64,000 nt of DNA. It comes from Planctomycetota bacterium (GTDB lineage Bacteria; Planctomycetota; UBA8742; UBA2392). The notes below the pieces were generated by a model. It was not told the DNA's origin, ran no database searches, and was given only the letters and a program-made list of their open reading frames with translations. Position 1 is the stretch's first letter; each line of letters opens with the position of its first letter. The translations under genes were made by a program, and so were the position numbers. The stretch covers positions 248,001-312,000 of the forward strand of contig JAHBXZ010000002.1 in NCBI GenBank assembly GCA_019636215.1. Direction: 5' to 3'. This document shows, one piece after another, positions 40,798-48,554 of the stretch.

Positions 40798-41223
40798 TCA
40801 ACGGCCCGAGTCCTTAACCCCGGCCCACTGCAGACCCTGCTGTTCGTCAAAGAAAGTGCGGAACTGTATGGCCTTGCCGTCGCGAAACGTGAAGACGTCC
40901 ACGGTTCGACCCTGGCGCCATTCGTTTTCGTGTTTCAGTCTTACCCGAACATTGATGATTGCGACCACCTTGTCGCCGGTGGCGATGAGCCGTTCCGGAT
41001 CGCATTCACCTTCGGCCCAGGTCTCGCGCGCCCTGGCGATGTGCGCCTTCACGGCATCCAGCCCGTGATAGATCCCGCCATGTGGAGAATCGGACGGCTC
41101 GATCCGCTCAATCTGCGGGTCAAACGCCTTGACCATGGCTGCAACATCGTTGCGGTTGAGCGCCGCATACACCTGCCGTACCGTCTCCGTCTCAGCCGCA
41201 AGTAATGGTTTGATTTCGGCCAT
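40798..41223 (-). CDS. NTF2/SnoaL-like protein
   Basis: 141 residues with the cone-shaped NTF2-like pattern. An N-terminal helix (ETVRQVYAALNRNDVAAMVK) leads to FDPQIERIEPSDS, a middle helix, then strands KVVAIINVRVRLKH, RTVDVFTFRDGKAIQFRTFF. This is closest to the SnoaL/'ketosteroid isomerase-related' group. Such small domains bind or convert hydrophobic ligands, and many have unknown roles. No signal peptide. It lies upstream of the signal-peptidase-like gene with a 16-base gap and is divergent from the kinase. No clear ribosome binding site. Confidence 0.82.
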   Translation of the reverse strand: MAEIKPLLAAETETVRQVYAALNRNDVAAMVKAFDPQIERIEPSDSPHGGIYHGLDAVKAHIARARETWAEGECDPERLIATGDKVVAIINVRVRLKHENEWRQGRTVDVFTFRDGKAIQFRTFFDEQQGLQWAGVKDSGR

Positions 41224-41287
41224 GTTTCTGTTCGCGCGGGTGCTGCATCACCCTTCAAATTGACCCGTTGCCTCGCGTTTGGGACCC

Positions 41288-41316
41288 TTGCAGTCTGGTG
41301 GTCGGTCTGCGATATT
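41288..41316 (+). promoter_or_regulatory. Candidate promoter for the Ser/Thr kinase gene
   Basis: TTGCAG, 17 bases, GATATT. It lies downstream of the earliest possible in-frame start, which argues for the later TTG start of the kinase. Confidence 0.35.
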
Positions 41317-41386
41317 GCCAGCCCTGTTTTTTGCCGGTTCCGTGTGGTTCATGCGCGGGCGGCTTTCCAGTACCGGAGGCACGGCC

Positions 41387-42370
41387 TTGGGCTTGTTCAA
41401 GAAAGCCGAGCGCCAGATTGAGGCGCTTCAGACCATTAACGACCAGAACACCTTCAAGCTTGTCCGCAAGCTCGCCGAAGGCGGCATGGGTGCCGTGTAC
41501 GAGGCCATCCAGCTTGGTTCTGACGGCTTCGAAAAGCGCATGGCCATCAAGACCGTGCTTGAGGACTTCTCTACCAACGAAGAATTCGTCGAGATGTTCA
41601 TCGGCGAGGCCAAACTGGTGGCGGACTTGATCCACCAGCACATCGTGCAGATCTACCAGCTGGGCAAAGTGGGCCGCCAGTACTACATGGCCATGGAGTT
41701 CATCCATGGCGTGAACCTGGAACAGTTCATTGACCGGCACCACCAGTACAAGAAGCGCATCCCGACCGAACTTTGCGTCTACATCATCAGTCGCGTCGCC
41801 CGTGCACTCGAATACGCGCACAAGAAACGCAACCGCCAGGGAGAACTGCTGGGCGTGGTGCACCGCGACATCAGCCCCAAGAACATCATGATCGAGGCCG
41901 AAGGCGTGGTGAAGCTGACCGACTTCGGCATCGCCAAAGCCCGCCACATCATGAAGGACAAAGAAGGCGACGTGCTGATGGGCAAGGTGCAGTACATGAG
42001 CCCTGAGCAGGCGGCGTTTGAACAGACCGACGGCCGCAGCGACATTTTCAGCCTGGGCGTGGTGCTGTATGAGCTGCTGGCCGGCCGAAACATTTTCGCC
42101 GACGACGACACCCTGGTGTGCATCGAGAACGTGCAGAAGAAGCCGATTCCGCCGATCAGCCACTACAACCCGAACGTGGACGACGACCTGCAGCGTGTGC
42201 TGGACCGCATGCTGGAGCGCGATCGCAACCGCCGCTACCAGGACGCCGGCGAGTGCGCCACGGACCTGGAGTTTTACATCTACAAGGGCGGCTACGGCCC
42301 CACCTTCAACACCATGGCCGAGTACCTGCAACACCTCTTCCCCGAGTTCAAGCAGCACGCAGGGAAGTAG
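41387..42370 (+). CDS. Hanks-type serine/threonine protein kinase
   Basis: 327 residues, essentially one kinase domain (~23-300). It has the glycine loop LAEGGMGAVYEA, Lys55 in MAIKTV, Glu74 in GEAKL, the catalytic HRDISPKN with Asp161, DFG with Asp179, and GKVQYMSPEQ in the activation/P+1 segment. All catalytic residues are present, so it should phosphorylate Ser/Thr on proteins. There is no transmembrane segment and no sensor or PASTA domain, so it is a soluble kinase. I start at a TTG (read MGLFKKAERQIEAL) with GGAGG seven bases upstream; two earlier in-frame starts have no such site. A strong hairpin follows the stop. Confidence 0.95.
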   Translation: MGLFKKAERQIEALQTINDQNTFKLVRKLAEGGMGAVYEAIQLGSDGFEKRMAIKTVLEDFSTNEEFVEMFIGEAKLVADLIHQHIVQIYQLGKVGRQYYMAMEFIHGVNLEQFIDRHHQYKKRIPTELCVYIISRVARALEYAHKKRNRQGELLGVVHRDISPKNIMIEAEGVVKLTDFGIAKARHIMKDKEGDVLMGKVQYMSPEQAAFEQTDGRSDIFSLGVVLYELLAGRNIFADDDTLVCIENVQKKPIPPISHYNPNVDDDLQRVLDRMLERDRNRRYQDAGECATDLEFYIYKGGYGPTFNTMAEYLQHLFPEFKQHAGK

Positions 42371-42390
42371 GCACGCTCCCATGCAAGCAG

Positions 42391-42414
42391 AGCCCCGGCC
42401 AGTCGGCCGGGGCT
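42391..42414 (+). terminator. Terminator hairpin after the kinase gene
   Basis: AGCCCCGGCC, AGTC loop, GGCCGGGGCT: a perfect 10-bp stem. The T-tract is poor (GTCTCATT). Its core resembles the mdh terminator (CCCCGGCC...GGCCGGGG). Confidence 0.6.
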
Positions 42415-42522
42415 GTCTCATTCACGCAAGGGCCTGTCCACCGATGAACACGGGCACGCACAGATCACGACCAACAGGGCGCAAGCAGTCCCGCACACCG
42501 CATCGGCGACAGATTGTTTCTG

Positions 42523-43452
42523 TTATCCGCGTCCATCTGTGTCCATCGGTGGACCACTCACTTGCTGTGGCCTGGCGTTGATCCACGCGCAGATCGCGTC
42601 CAGCACTTCGTCGTCCACCTTGAAGGCCTTCTGGCGTGCGTCGTTCAAGTCGTGGCCCATGTGGTCAATCAGCCGAAACGTGGTGTTCGGGCGTGATTCG
42701 CACCACTTCTGCCACCTTTGCGCGTTGTCGGGCCACAGCCTGGCGTCACGCCCGCCCTGCACGACCAGCATGGGCACCTTCGGGTCGCTTTCCAGCGCGC
42801 CGGCCCAATGGCCTGCCAGCCACTCGAAGCTCTCCCAGCCGTCATAGCCCGCGCCATGAAAGGGCTTGGCCAGAGCCACGAAGTCTTCCGGCAATAGTCT
42901 GGCCCCTTCTTTGAATAACTGCTCAAGCTGGGCGTAGTACCGCGTGGCCTGTTCGCCTTTGGCCTTGCCCCCGGGCAGGGTGGCGCGACGGGCCGCGCGG
43001 GCTTTGCCCAGTTCAAAAACATTGCCAAAGGGCGCCGCCAGGTGAACCACCCCCGCCACATCTTCTGTTTCCGCCAGCTTGGCGGCCACCAGCGCGCCCT
43101 CGCTGTGGCCAACCAGGTACAGCGGCAGTCCGGGCAGTTCCCGGCGCAGTACCCCCAACGCACAGGCCGCATCGGCCAGCCGTTGGGGGATCGAGTAGTC
43201 GTGCGGATAGAAGGCCGGCCTGTCGTGCCCGCGTTTGTCATAGCGCAGGGTTGCAAGGCCGCAGCGCTGTGCCAGCTCGCGTGCAACCCTGCGGTACAGG
43301 GTGCTCTTGAAACCCACGGCGGGCATGTTTCCGTCGCGGTCGTGCACACCGCTGCCCTGGATGATCAACGCCCCATGGCGCGTTTGCCCGGGCAGGGTCA
43401 TTGTGGCGCCCAGCGGCGGTGAAGTTGCAAGCTGAAGGTCAGTCGTATTCAT
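42523..43452 (-). CDS. Alpha/beta hydrolase (acyl-peptidase/lipase-like)
   Basis: 309 residues. Motifs are the oxyanion region LIIQGSGVHDRDGN, the TLRYDKRGHD strand, the nucleophile elbow VGHSEGA (Ser117), a catalytic acid in VVQGGRDARL, and His in LIDHMGHDLND. It resembles the esterases and peptidases annotated as 'alpha/beta hydrolase family, BAAT/acyl-CoA thioester type'; the substrate is unknown. No signal peptide. The last ~8 residues and the stop fall in a short duplicated sequence (GTCCATC[T/G]GT, twice), so the C-terminus may have been altered. It is divergent from yidC, whose promoter overlaps this start codon. No Shine-Dalgarno is visible. Confidence 0.85.
   Translation of the reverse strand: MNTTDLQLATSPPLGATMTLPGQTRHGALIIQGSGVHDRDGNMPAVGFKSTLYRRVARELAQRCGLATLRYDKRGHDRPAFYPHDYSIPQRLADAACALGVLRRELPGLPLYLVGHSEGALVAAKLAETEDVAGVVHLAAPFGNVFELGKARAARRATLPGGKAKGEQATRYYAQLEQLFKEGARLLPEDFVALAKPFHGAGYDGWESFEWLAGHWAGALESDPKVPMLVVQGGRDARLWPDNAQRWQKWCESRPNTTFRLIDHMGHDLNDARQKAFKVDDEVLDAICAWINARPQQVSGPPMDTDGRG
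42525..42555. repeat. Short duplicated sequence at the end of the hydrolase gene
   Basis: GTCCATCTGT immediately followed by GTCCATCGGT, preceded by TTATCCGC. I recall similar 'ATCCGTGTCCATCTGTGTCC' phrases as widely scattered intergenic repeats in environmental bacteria. Here it supplies the stop codon of the hydrolase gene. Confidence 0.35.
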
Positions 43453-43480
43453 TGACGCGGGTTGTTCGAAGGTCTATAGA
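43452..43480 (+). promoter_or_regulatory. Promoter candidate for yidC
   Basis: TTGACG, 17 bases, TATAGA, giving a leader of about 36 bases to the yidC ATG. The -35 touches the first codon of the divergent hydrolase gene. Confidence 0.6.
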
Positions 43481-43522
43481 GAGCCCCTTTTGCCGCCAAG
43501 TACGGTGGCGCGCGAGGCCCCG

Positions 43523-45568
43523 ATGCACCGCAAGGAAATGATCCCGATGGTTATCACGATCCTCGTGATCGTGGCGGGGTTCTATGCGGTGCAGCACTTT
43601 TTCTTCCCGGCCAAACCGCTGCCGGCCAATGTCAGCAACGAACCAGTCGCCAACGCGCCTGCCACCAACACTCCGGCCGCAAACACGCCTGCGGCCAATG
43701 AACCCGCGGCCACACCCACGCCGGCGCCCGAAACACGCCCCACCACGGCGGCCGCCGACCGCGGCTTTGTGCCCGTGGCGCGCAAGGACGCCCGCACCTG
43801 GACACTGGCGAACTCGCGCCTGACCGCCACCATCACCGAGCGCGGTGCGCTGGTGGAAAGTCTGCGCTTTGTGGACAGCGACGGCAAGCCGGTGTACCTG
43901 CGCACACCCAACAACCCGACGCGCGAGCCAACCGAGGTGCTGGAAATCCTGCGCCCCATGGAACACACCCAGCACGCCGCGCCGCTGGCCCTGCGCATGG
44001 ACGACAACGACCCATGGCGCAACACCTCGCGCTGGGAACTGGTCAGCGGCCCCCAGCGCGTTGACGGTGCCGAAACCATCACCCTGCGTTTTCCGCCTGC
44101 GTCCTTTACCGCCGAAGCCGACGACACTGTGGTCTACAAGACCATCGCGCTGTACCCCGATACCTACCGGCTGGAAGTTACCCTGCGCGTCGAGAACCAC
44201 GGCGCCAAGGCCGTCGAGAAAATGCTGGGCCTGTGGGGCGCCGCAGCCATGACCAACGACGGCGCGCACACCGGCGGTGAGCACTCCCGCGTGGCCCTGT
44301 ACGGCAGCACGGCCAGCAAGCGCTACACGGACCTTTTCCAGGAACCCGCGATCCCGTCCCTGGCCAAAGAGGTCGCCAACCTGAACGAAGACCGCGTCAG
44401 CGAGGGCCGCAAGGCCGTGACCCAGGCCGACGCCCGCGAACTTGACGACGTAACCAACCCTGACCGCTATCTTCTGGCACACGGCGCGCGCACGCAGTTC
44501 TTTCTTGCGTTCCTGGCTGCCGACCCGCTGAACCGCAACGCGCGCTGGAGTGGCGAGGTTCTGCCCATCCACGAGATCAACGATGCCGCACTCAGCCTGA
44601 TTGCCCCGCCCGTGGCCGTGCCGGCACTCGCGGCGGGAAAGCCGGGCGAAGCACAGGTGCGCCTGAGTTTCTATTGCGGCCCGCGCGACAAGGAAACGCT
44701 GACAGCGGCCTGGCTGGCCCTGCCCCCGCAGGACGACGACCTGCTGGTGGAATGGGTGGAACTTGCCCCCACGGGGTTTCCGGCGGTCATTTCCGGCCCG
44801 ATGGTGTGGCTGCTGCGCAAGCTGACGGGATGGGTCGGGCCGGGGTTTGCCATCATCCTGCTGACGCTGATCGTGCGCACGCTGTTGAGCCCCCTGAGCT
44901 ATCGCGGCCAGAAATCAATGGCCGTGTACACCGCCAAGATGAAGGTGGTGAAGCCCAAACTGGACAAGATCAAAGAGAAGTACCAGGGCAAGAAGGACCG
45001 CGACAGCCAGATGAAGATGCTGACGGAAACGCGCGAGGCCATGCGCGAACAGAACGTCGGCATGCTGCCCCTGGGTGGCTGCCTGCCTATGCTGATCCAG
45101 TTGCCGATTTTCATCGGCCTGTACCGCGCGTTCGGCAGCGCGTTCTTCCTGCGCCAGGCCGAGTTTCTGTGGATTCATGACCTCAGCCTGCCCGACGCCA
45201 CGATCCCGTTCAGCTATGACGTGAACCTGGGGTTTCTCAGCTTCCTGACCTACAACGGTGTGTTCACGCTCAACCTGCTGCCTATGGCATGGATCGGGCT
45301 GTCGCTGCTGCAGATGAAGATGCAGCCCAAGCCCGATGACCCGCAACAGGCCGCGATGCAGAAGCAGATGGGATGCATCTTTCCGCTGATGGGGCTGCTG
45401 TTTTATTCGTTCGCCAGCGGCTTTGCCTTCTACTTCATTGTCTCGAGCATGTACTCGATCGGCGAAAGCAAACTGATCAAGCGCAACCTGATCAAGCTGG
45501 GCATCACGCCGCCGCCCAGCAAGAACAAGCCCAAGGCCGACGACAAGCCCGACTACCACGCGGCATAG
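43523..45568 (+). CDS. yidC: Membrane protein insertase YidC
   Basis: 681 residues. It inserts proteins into the inner membrane alone or with SecYEG. The N-terminal helix (MVITILVIVAGFYAVQHFFF) anchors an Ala/Pro/Asn-rich linker and a large periplasmic beta-domain (~75-420), typical of Gram-negative-type YidC. The conserved C-terminal core has five helices: GPGFAIILLTLIVRTLLSPL with the conserved hydrophilic-groove Arg, GGCLPMLIQLPIFIGLYRAF, and QMGCIFPLMGLLFYSFASGF. I chose the ATG at MHRKEMIPM over a TTG eleven codons upstream. mnmE follows 27 bases later, the classical neighbour order near the origin in many bacteria; rnpA and rpmH are not present here. Confidence 0.95.
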   Translation: MHRKEMIPMVITILVIVAGFYAVQHFFFPAKPLPANVSNEPVANAPATNTPAANTPAANEPAATPTPAPETRPTTAAADRGFVPVARKDARTWTLANSRLTATITERGALVESLRFVDSDGKPVYLRTPNNPTREPTEVLEILRPMEHTQHAAPLALRMDDNDPWRNTSRWELVSGPQRVDGAETITLRFPPASFTAEADDTVVYKTIALYPDTYRLEVTLRVENHGAKAVEKMLGLWGAAAMTNDGAHTGGEHSRVALYGSTASKRYTDLFQEPAIPSLAKEVANLNEDRVSEGRKAVTQADARELDDVTNPDRYLLAHGARTQFFLAFLAADPLNRNARWSGEVLPIHEINDAALSLIAPPVAVPALAAGKPGEAQVRLSFYCGPRDKETLTAAWLALPPQDDDLLVEWVELAPTGFPAVISGPMVWLLRKLTGWVGPGFAIILLTLIVRTLLSPLSYRGQKSMAVYTAKMKVVKPKLDKIKEKYQGKKDRDSQMKMLTETREAMREQNVGMLPLGGCLPMLIQLPIFIGLYRAFGSAFFLRQAEFLWIHDLSLPDATIPFSYDVNLGFLSFLTYNGVFTLNLLPMAWIGLSLLQMKMQPKPDDPQQAAMQKQMGCIFPLMGLLFYSFASGFAFYFIVSSMYSIGESKLIKRNLIKLGITPPPSKNKPKADDKPDYHAA

Positions 45569-45595
45569 CCTGCACCCGCCTGTCGAGGCCACCGC

Positions 45596-46909
45596 ATGCC
45601 GCAGGCTGACACGATATTCGCTCTTGCCACGCCGCCCGGGGCCTCGGTTGCGGCACTCATGCGCGTTTCCGGCCCGTTGTGCCCTGCCATTGCCCGACAA
45701 TGGACAGACGCCGACTGGACCCGCGGCACGCGCGTTACGCGCATACCCCTGCCCGCCGGAGACGTACCCTGCCTGGTCCTGGCATCGCCGGCACCGCGCA
45801 GCTTCACTTGCGAGGATACGCTGGAACTCCTGCTGCCCGGCCAGCAGGCGCTGGTTTCGCAGCTTGAGAAGCAGCTTGCCACACTGGGCTGCCGCCGGGC
45901 CCAGCCCGGCGAGTTCACCCGTCGCGCCCTGCAATCCGGGCGCATCACGGCCACACAGGCCGCAGGCATGCTGGCACTGGTGAACGCGCAGACGGACGCA
46001 GAGCACCGTCGTGCCCACGAGGAACTCTCCGGGGCGGCGGCAGCGCGTGTGATGCAGCTTGCCCGGCGCCTGCGCGACTTGAGCGCACGGCATGAGATGC
46101 TGTTTGACTTTTCCGAAGAAGAACACGCCCCGCAGGAACAAGCCGGGCTGACGGCCGAACTCGCGGCGCTGGTTGCCGAACTGGGCGAGTTCTGCGGGCA
46201 GCCCCCCAGGCCGCCGCGACCTGAGCCGCTGGTTGCCCTGTTCGGCCCTCCCAACGCGGGCAAGAGCACACTGTTCAACGCGCTGCTGGGTGTGCCCCGC
46301 GCACTGGTCAGCCCCTTGCCGGGCACCACGCGCGACCCGGTGCGCGCCCTGCTGGTGGTCGAGGGCCGCAATGCACTGCTGGCCGACCTCAGCGGCGTGG
46401 GCCAGACCGACGCCGATGCAGGTCGGTTCGGCAAGGCCGCGCGCGACGCGGCACTGGAGGCCGACGTGCTGCTGGTACTTGCCGCGCCCGGCCAGCACGA
46501 GGCCGCATTGGCCGAGTTTCATGCCCTGTGCCTGTGCGACTCCACGCTTGCCGGCCGGTCACTGCTGGTTCACACCATGGCTGACCTTTCAGCCGGTCCC
46601 CCACCGCCATCGACCATGCCCGCCGTCGCACTGTCTGCGGCCAGCGGCGCGGGCCTGGCACAGCTGCGTCTGGAGCTGGCTTCGCGCCTTGCCAGGGCCA
46701 GCCTTGGATCAGGCTTCAGCCTGCTGCGCGAGCGTGCCGGGCAGGCCCATGACGTGCTGCGGGCCGCGCTGGCAGACCGCGACATGCCCATGGAAGCCCG
46801 CGCGCGGGAGCTGCGCCATGCGCTTGTGCTGCTGGATGAAGGGCTTCTGGCCGACGCGCCGGGCGACGTACTGGACCACATCTTCAGCCGCTTCTGCATC
46901 GGCAAATGA
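45596..46909 (+). CDS. mnmE: tRNA modification GTPase MnmE
   Basis: 437 residues. With MnmG it modifies U34 of tRNAs. The N-terminal folate-binding domain (~1-115) begins DTIFALATPPG. A helical domain with GEFTRRAL follows, and an inserted G domain carries P-loop GPPNAGKST, G2 GTTRD and G3 DLSGVG. The G4 motif NKxD is replaced by TMAD in VHTMADLS, so guanine selectivity may be altered. It ends in FSRFCIGK with the conserved C-terminal Cys. A GAGG lies ten bases before the ATG. It is a little shorter than the E. coli protein (~454). It lies directly behind yidC. Confidence 0.93.
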   Translation: MPQADTIFALATPPGASVAALMRVSGPLCPAIARQWTDADWTRGTRVTRIPLPAGDVPCLVLASPAPRSFTCEDTLELLLPGQQALVSQLEKQLATLGCRRAQPGEFTRRALQSGRITATQAAGMLALVNAQTDAEHRRAHEELSGAAAARVMQLARRLRDLSARHEMLFDFSEEEHAPQEQAGLTAELAALVAELGEFCGQPPRPPRPEPLVALFGPPNAGKSTLFNALLGVPRALVSPLPGTTRDPVRALLVVEGRNALLADLSGVGQTDADAGRFGKAARDAALEADVLLVLAAPGQHEAALAEFHALCLCDSTLAGRSLLVHTMADLSAGPPPPSTMPAVALSAASGAGLAQLRLELASRLARASLGSGFSLLRERAGQAHDVLRAALADRDMPMEARARELRHALVLLDEGLLADAPGDVLDHIFSRFCIGK

Positions 46910-46957
46910 AACTTGCCGCAGGCACCGGCGCCGTGCAGTTGTGACTGAGGTGCTTGG

Positions 46958-47365
46958 TCAACACTCGATGGCGCGGGTGGCGGCGTCGAAGGCGTCCTGC
47001 GGGCAGCGCACGGGGCGCATGCCGTCGGTGCGCGAAAGAAACGCCAGCACCGTATGGCCGCTGGTCAGCAGGGTGTCACCGCGCAGCACGTGGTACTCAA
47101 AGCGCAGGCGGGTCTTGGTGACTTCGCGCAGCCAGGTGCGCACGGTCAATTCGTCGTCGTACTTCGCGCTGCCCATGTGCCGCATGGAGCTTTCAATCAC
47201 CGCCAGCACAAAACCGCGCTGCTCCAGCCCCGCATAGCTGATGCCGATGGCGCGCATGGCCTCCGTGCGGCCGATCTCGAAGTAAACCAGGTAATTGCTG
47301 TGGTACACCACGCCCATCTGGTCGGTTTCGGCATAGCGCACTCGGATGTGGGCATCGTGGGCCAT
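46958..47365 (-). CDS. ybgC: YbgC/FadM-family acyl-CoA thioesterase (hot-dog fold)
   Basis: 135 residues from the ATG at MAHDAHIRVRY. The hot-dog thioesterase signature RYAETDQMGVVYHSNYLVYF carries Asp15, the catalytic aspartate, and EIGRTEAMRAIGISY follows. Later strands are DELTVRTWLREVTKTRLRFE and GHTVLAFLSRTDGMRP. YbgC-type proteins hydrolyse short or long acyl-CoA or acyl-ACP and are often linked to Tol-Pal. Here the neighbours are a glutaredoxin-like gene (7 bases upstream) and convergent mnmE. Longer upstream starts would overlap the glutaredoxin gene. Confidence 0.9.
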   Translation of the reverse strand: MAHDAHIRVRYAETDQMGVVYHSNYLVYFEIGRTEAMRAIGISYAGLEQRGFVLAVIESSMRHMGSAKYDDELTVRTWLREVTKTRLRFEYHVLRGDTLLTSGHTVLAFLSRTDGMRPVRCPQDAFDAATRAIEC

Positions 47366-47372
47366 GTCGCGG

Positions 47373-47675
47373 TTATAGCGCCGCTTCGAGTTCGCGCACA
47401 AACAGGTTCGGGTCGAACTTGCCGGGCAGTTCGCGGTGATAGCCCCGAACCCAGTTGGTGCCGCGCACCAGCACAAACGGCACACCGCGTTTGCCGGTTT
47501 CAGACTCGAGTTTTTCGGCCGCGTCGGCGTCCTGGCTGATGTTCACCTCGGTGAACGGAATCTCGTGCTCCGCAAGAAATCCCTTCAGCCGCCGGCAGTC
47601 CCAGCAGAAAGTGCTGACATACACCTGCAGCGCGCCGTCCAGCCTGCCGCGCACGTTCTCAAACGGGTCGCCCAT
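47373..47675 (-). CDS. Glutaredoxin-like thiol oxidoreductase
   Basis: 100 residues. It has the thioredoxin/glutaredoxin fold with active site Cys24-Trp-Asp-Cys27 in VYVSTFCWDCRRLKGFL, then EHEIPFTEVNISQD. The cis-Pro loop KRGVPFVLVRG and C-terminal helix FVRELEAAL complete the fold. NrdH/YruB-like 'mycoredoxin' proteins share 'TxxC.dC..lK.fL', so it may use glutathione-independent electron donors. The start at MGDPFENV is preceded by TATACT only about ten bases upstream, so a leaderless transcript is possible. It is divergent from nnrE. The same frame is open far upstream, but that region lies antisense to nnrE. Confidence 0.88.
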   Translation of the reverse strand: MGDPFENVRGRLDGALQVYVSTFCWDCRRLKGFLAEHEIPFTEVNISQDADAAEKLESETGKRGVPFVLVRGTNWVRGYHRELPGKFDPNLFVRELEAAL

Positions 47676-47726
47676 GGCGCCAGTATAGATGCTTGCCCGT
47701 CTGCGGCCATGCGTTAGGGTGGCACC

Positions 47727-48509
47727 ATGGCTGAGCCGGTACTGACACGTCAACAGGCGCGCGAGCTTGACCGCCGCGCGATGGAAGACCTGGGCATACC
47801 TTCGTTCACGCTGATGGAGAACGCAGCCCGGGCCTGCGCCGATGAGTGTGAATCCCTGCTGCGCGCCCACGGCGTGCGCCGCGCGATGGACAAACTGCGC
47901 GCGCCGGGCAGCAAGGACGACATCCCCCGCACGGTGGAAGAACTGCAACGCTGGAAGTCCGGTCTGGCCTACAGCGGCGAGCCCGTGGTCGTGCTTTGCG
48001 GCCCCGGCAACAACGGCGGCGACGGCCTGGCCTGCGCGCGCACACTGCACAACCGCGGCCACCGCGTGGCCGTATACTGGTGTGGCCGGCCCGGCGGCAT
48101 CGACCAGTGCAGCCCCGATGTGCGCCTGAACGCAAAGCTGCTTGGCGCGCTGGGCATTGAGATCATCACGATTGCCACCGGCCCGCAGGCCGAAGCCCTG
48201 CGCGGGCCACTGGCCGTTGCGCCGCTGGTGGTCGACGCCCTGTTCGGCACCGGGCTGACACGACCGGTGGAGGACCCGCAGCGCGCGGCGATCCAGCTTG
48301 CCAATGAAAGCCCCGGTCACCGCCTGGCCGTGGACATTCCCAGCGGCCTGGATGCCGACACCGGCCAGGCCCTTGGGCTGGTGTTTCGCGCCGATGTCAC
48401 GGTGACGTTTGTGGCGCCCAAGGCGGGCTTTGCGCAGGGGGCCGGCCCCGCCAGTTGCGGCAAGGTCGTGGTGGCCGAAATCGGCATACCCCACGCGTGG
48501 CTGAAATGA
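47727..48509 (+). CDS. nnrE: NAD(P)H-hydrate epimerase
   Basis: 260 residues, YjeF_N domain. It epimerises damaged NAD(P)HX for repair. Motifs are TRQQARELDRRAMEDLGIPS, MENAARACADEC, the nucleotide loop CGPGNNGGDGLACAR, DALFGTGL, and DIPSGLDADTG with the catalytic Asp. About 35 extra residues (RAHGVRRAMDKLRAPGSKDD and following) lie between the first helix and the nucleotide loop, an insertion relative to the core. The dehydratase domain (NnrD) found fused in E. coli YjeF is absent. TTAGGGTGG precedes the ATG. It is terminated by a GC-rich hairpin right after the stop. Confidence 0.9.
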   Translation: MAEPVLTRQQARELDRRAMEDLGIPSFTLMENAARACADECESLLRAHGVRRAMDKLRAPGSKDDIPRTVEELQRWKSGLAYSGEPVVVLCGPGNNGGDGLACARTLHNRGHRVAVYWCGRPGGIDQCSPDVRLNAKLLGALGIEIITIATGPQAEALRGPLAVAPLVVDALFGTGLTRPVEDPQRAAIQLANESPGHRLAVDIPSGLDADTGQALGLVFRADVTVTFVAPKAGFAQGAGPASCGKVVVAEIGIPHAWLK

Positions 48510-48510
48510 A

Positions 48511-48535
48511 GCGGCCCGGCACAGGGCCGGGCCGC
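48511..48535. terminator. Terminator between nnrE and a convergent gene
   Basis: GCGGCCCGGC, ACAGG loop, GCCGGGCCGC: a 10-bp stem starting just after the nnrE stop. No clear T-run; likely bidirectional because the genes converge. Confidence 0.6.
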
Positions 48536-48554
48536 ATCCTGCATCGTGCCTGGC

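Noticed and set aside
41279..41386. Upstream extension of the kinase with a hydrophobic stretch (PALFFAGSVWFM)
   Set aside because: It lacks a ribosome binding site and overlaps the likely promoter. The TTG at 41387 has GGAGG at ideal spacing, so a membrane-anchored kinase is not supported.
47676..48494. Upstream extension of the glutaredoxin frame (273 extra codons)
   Set aside because: The extension is antisense to nnrE, which carries all YjeF motifs. The real start is the Met just before the glutaredoxin fold.
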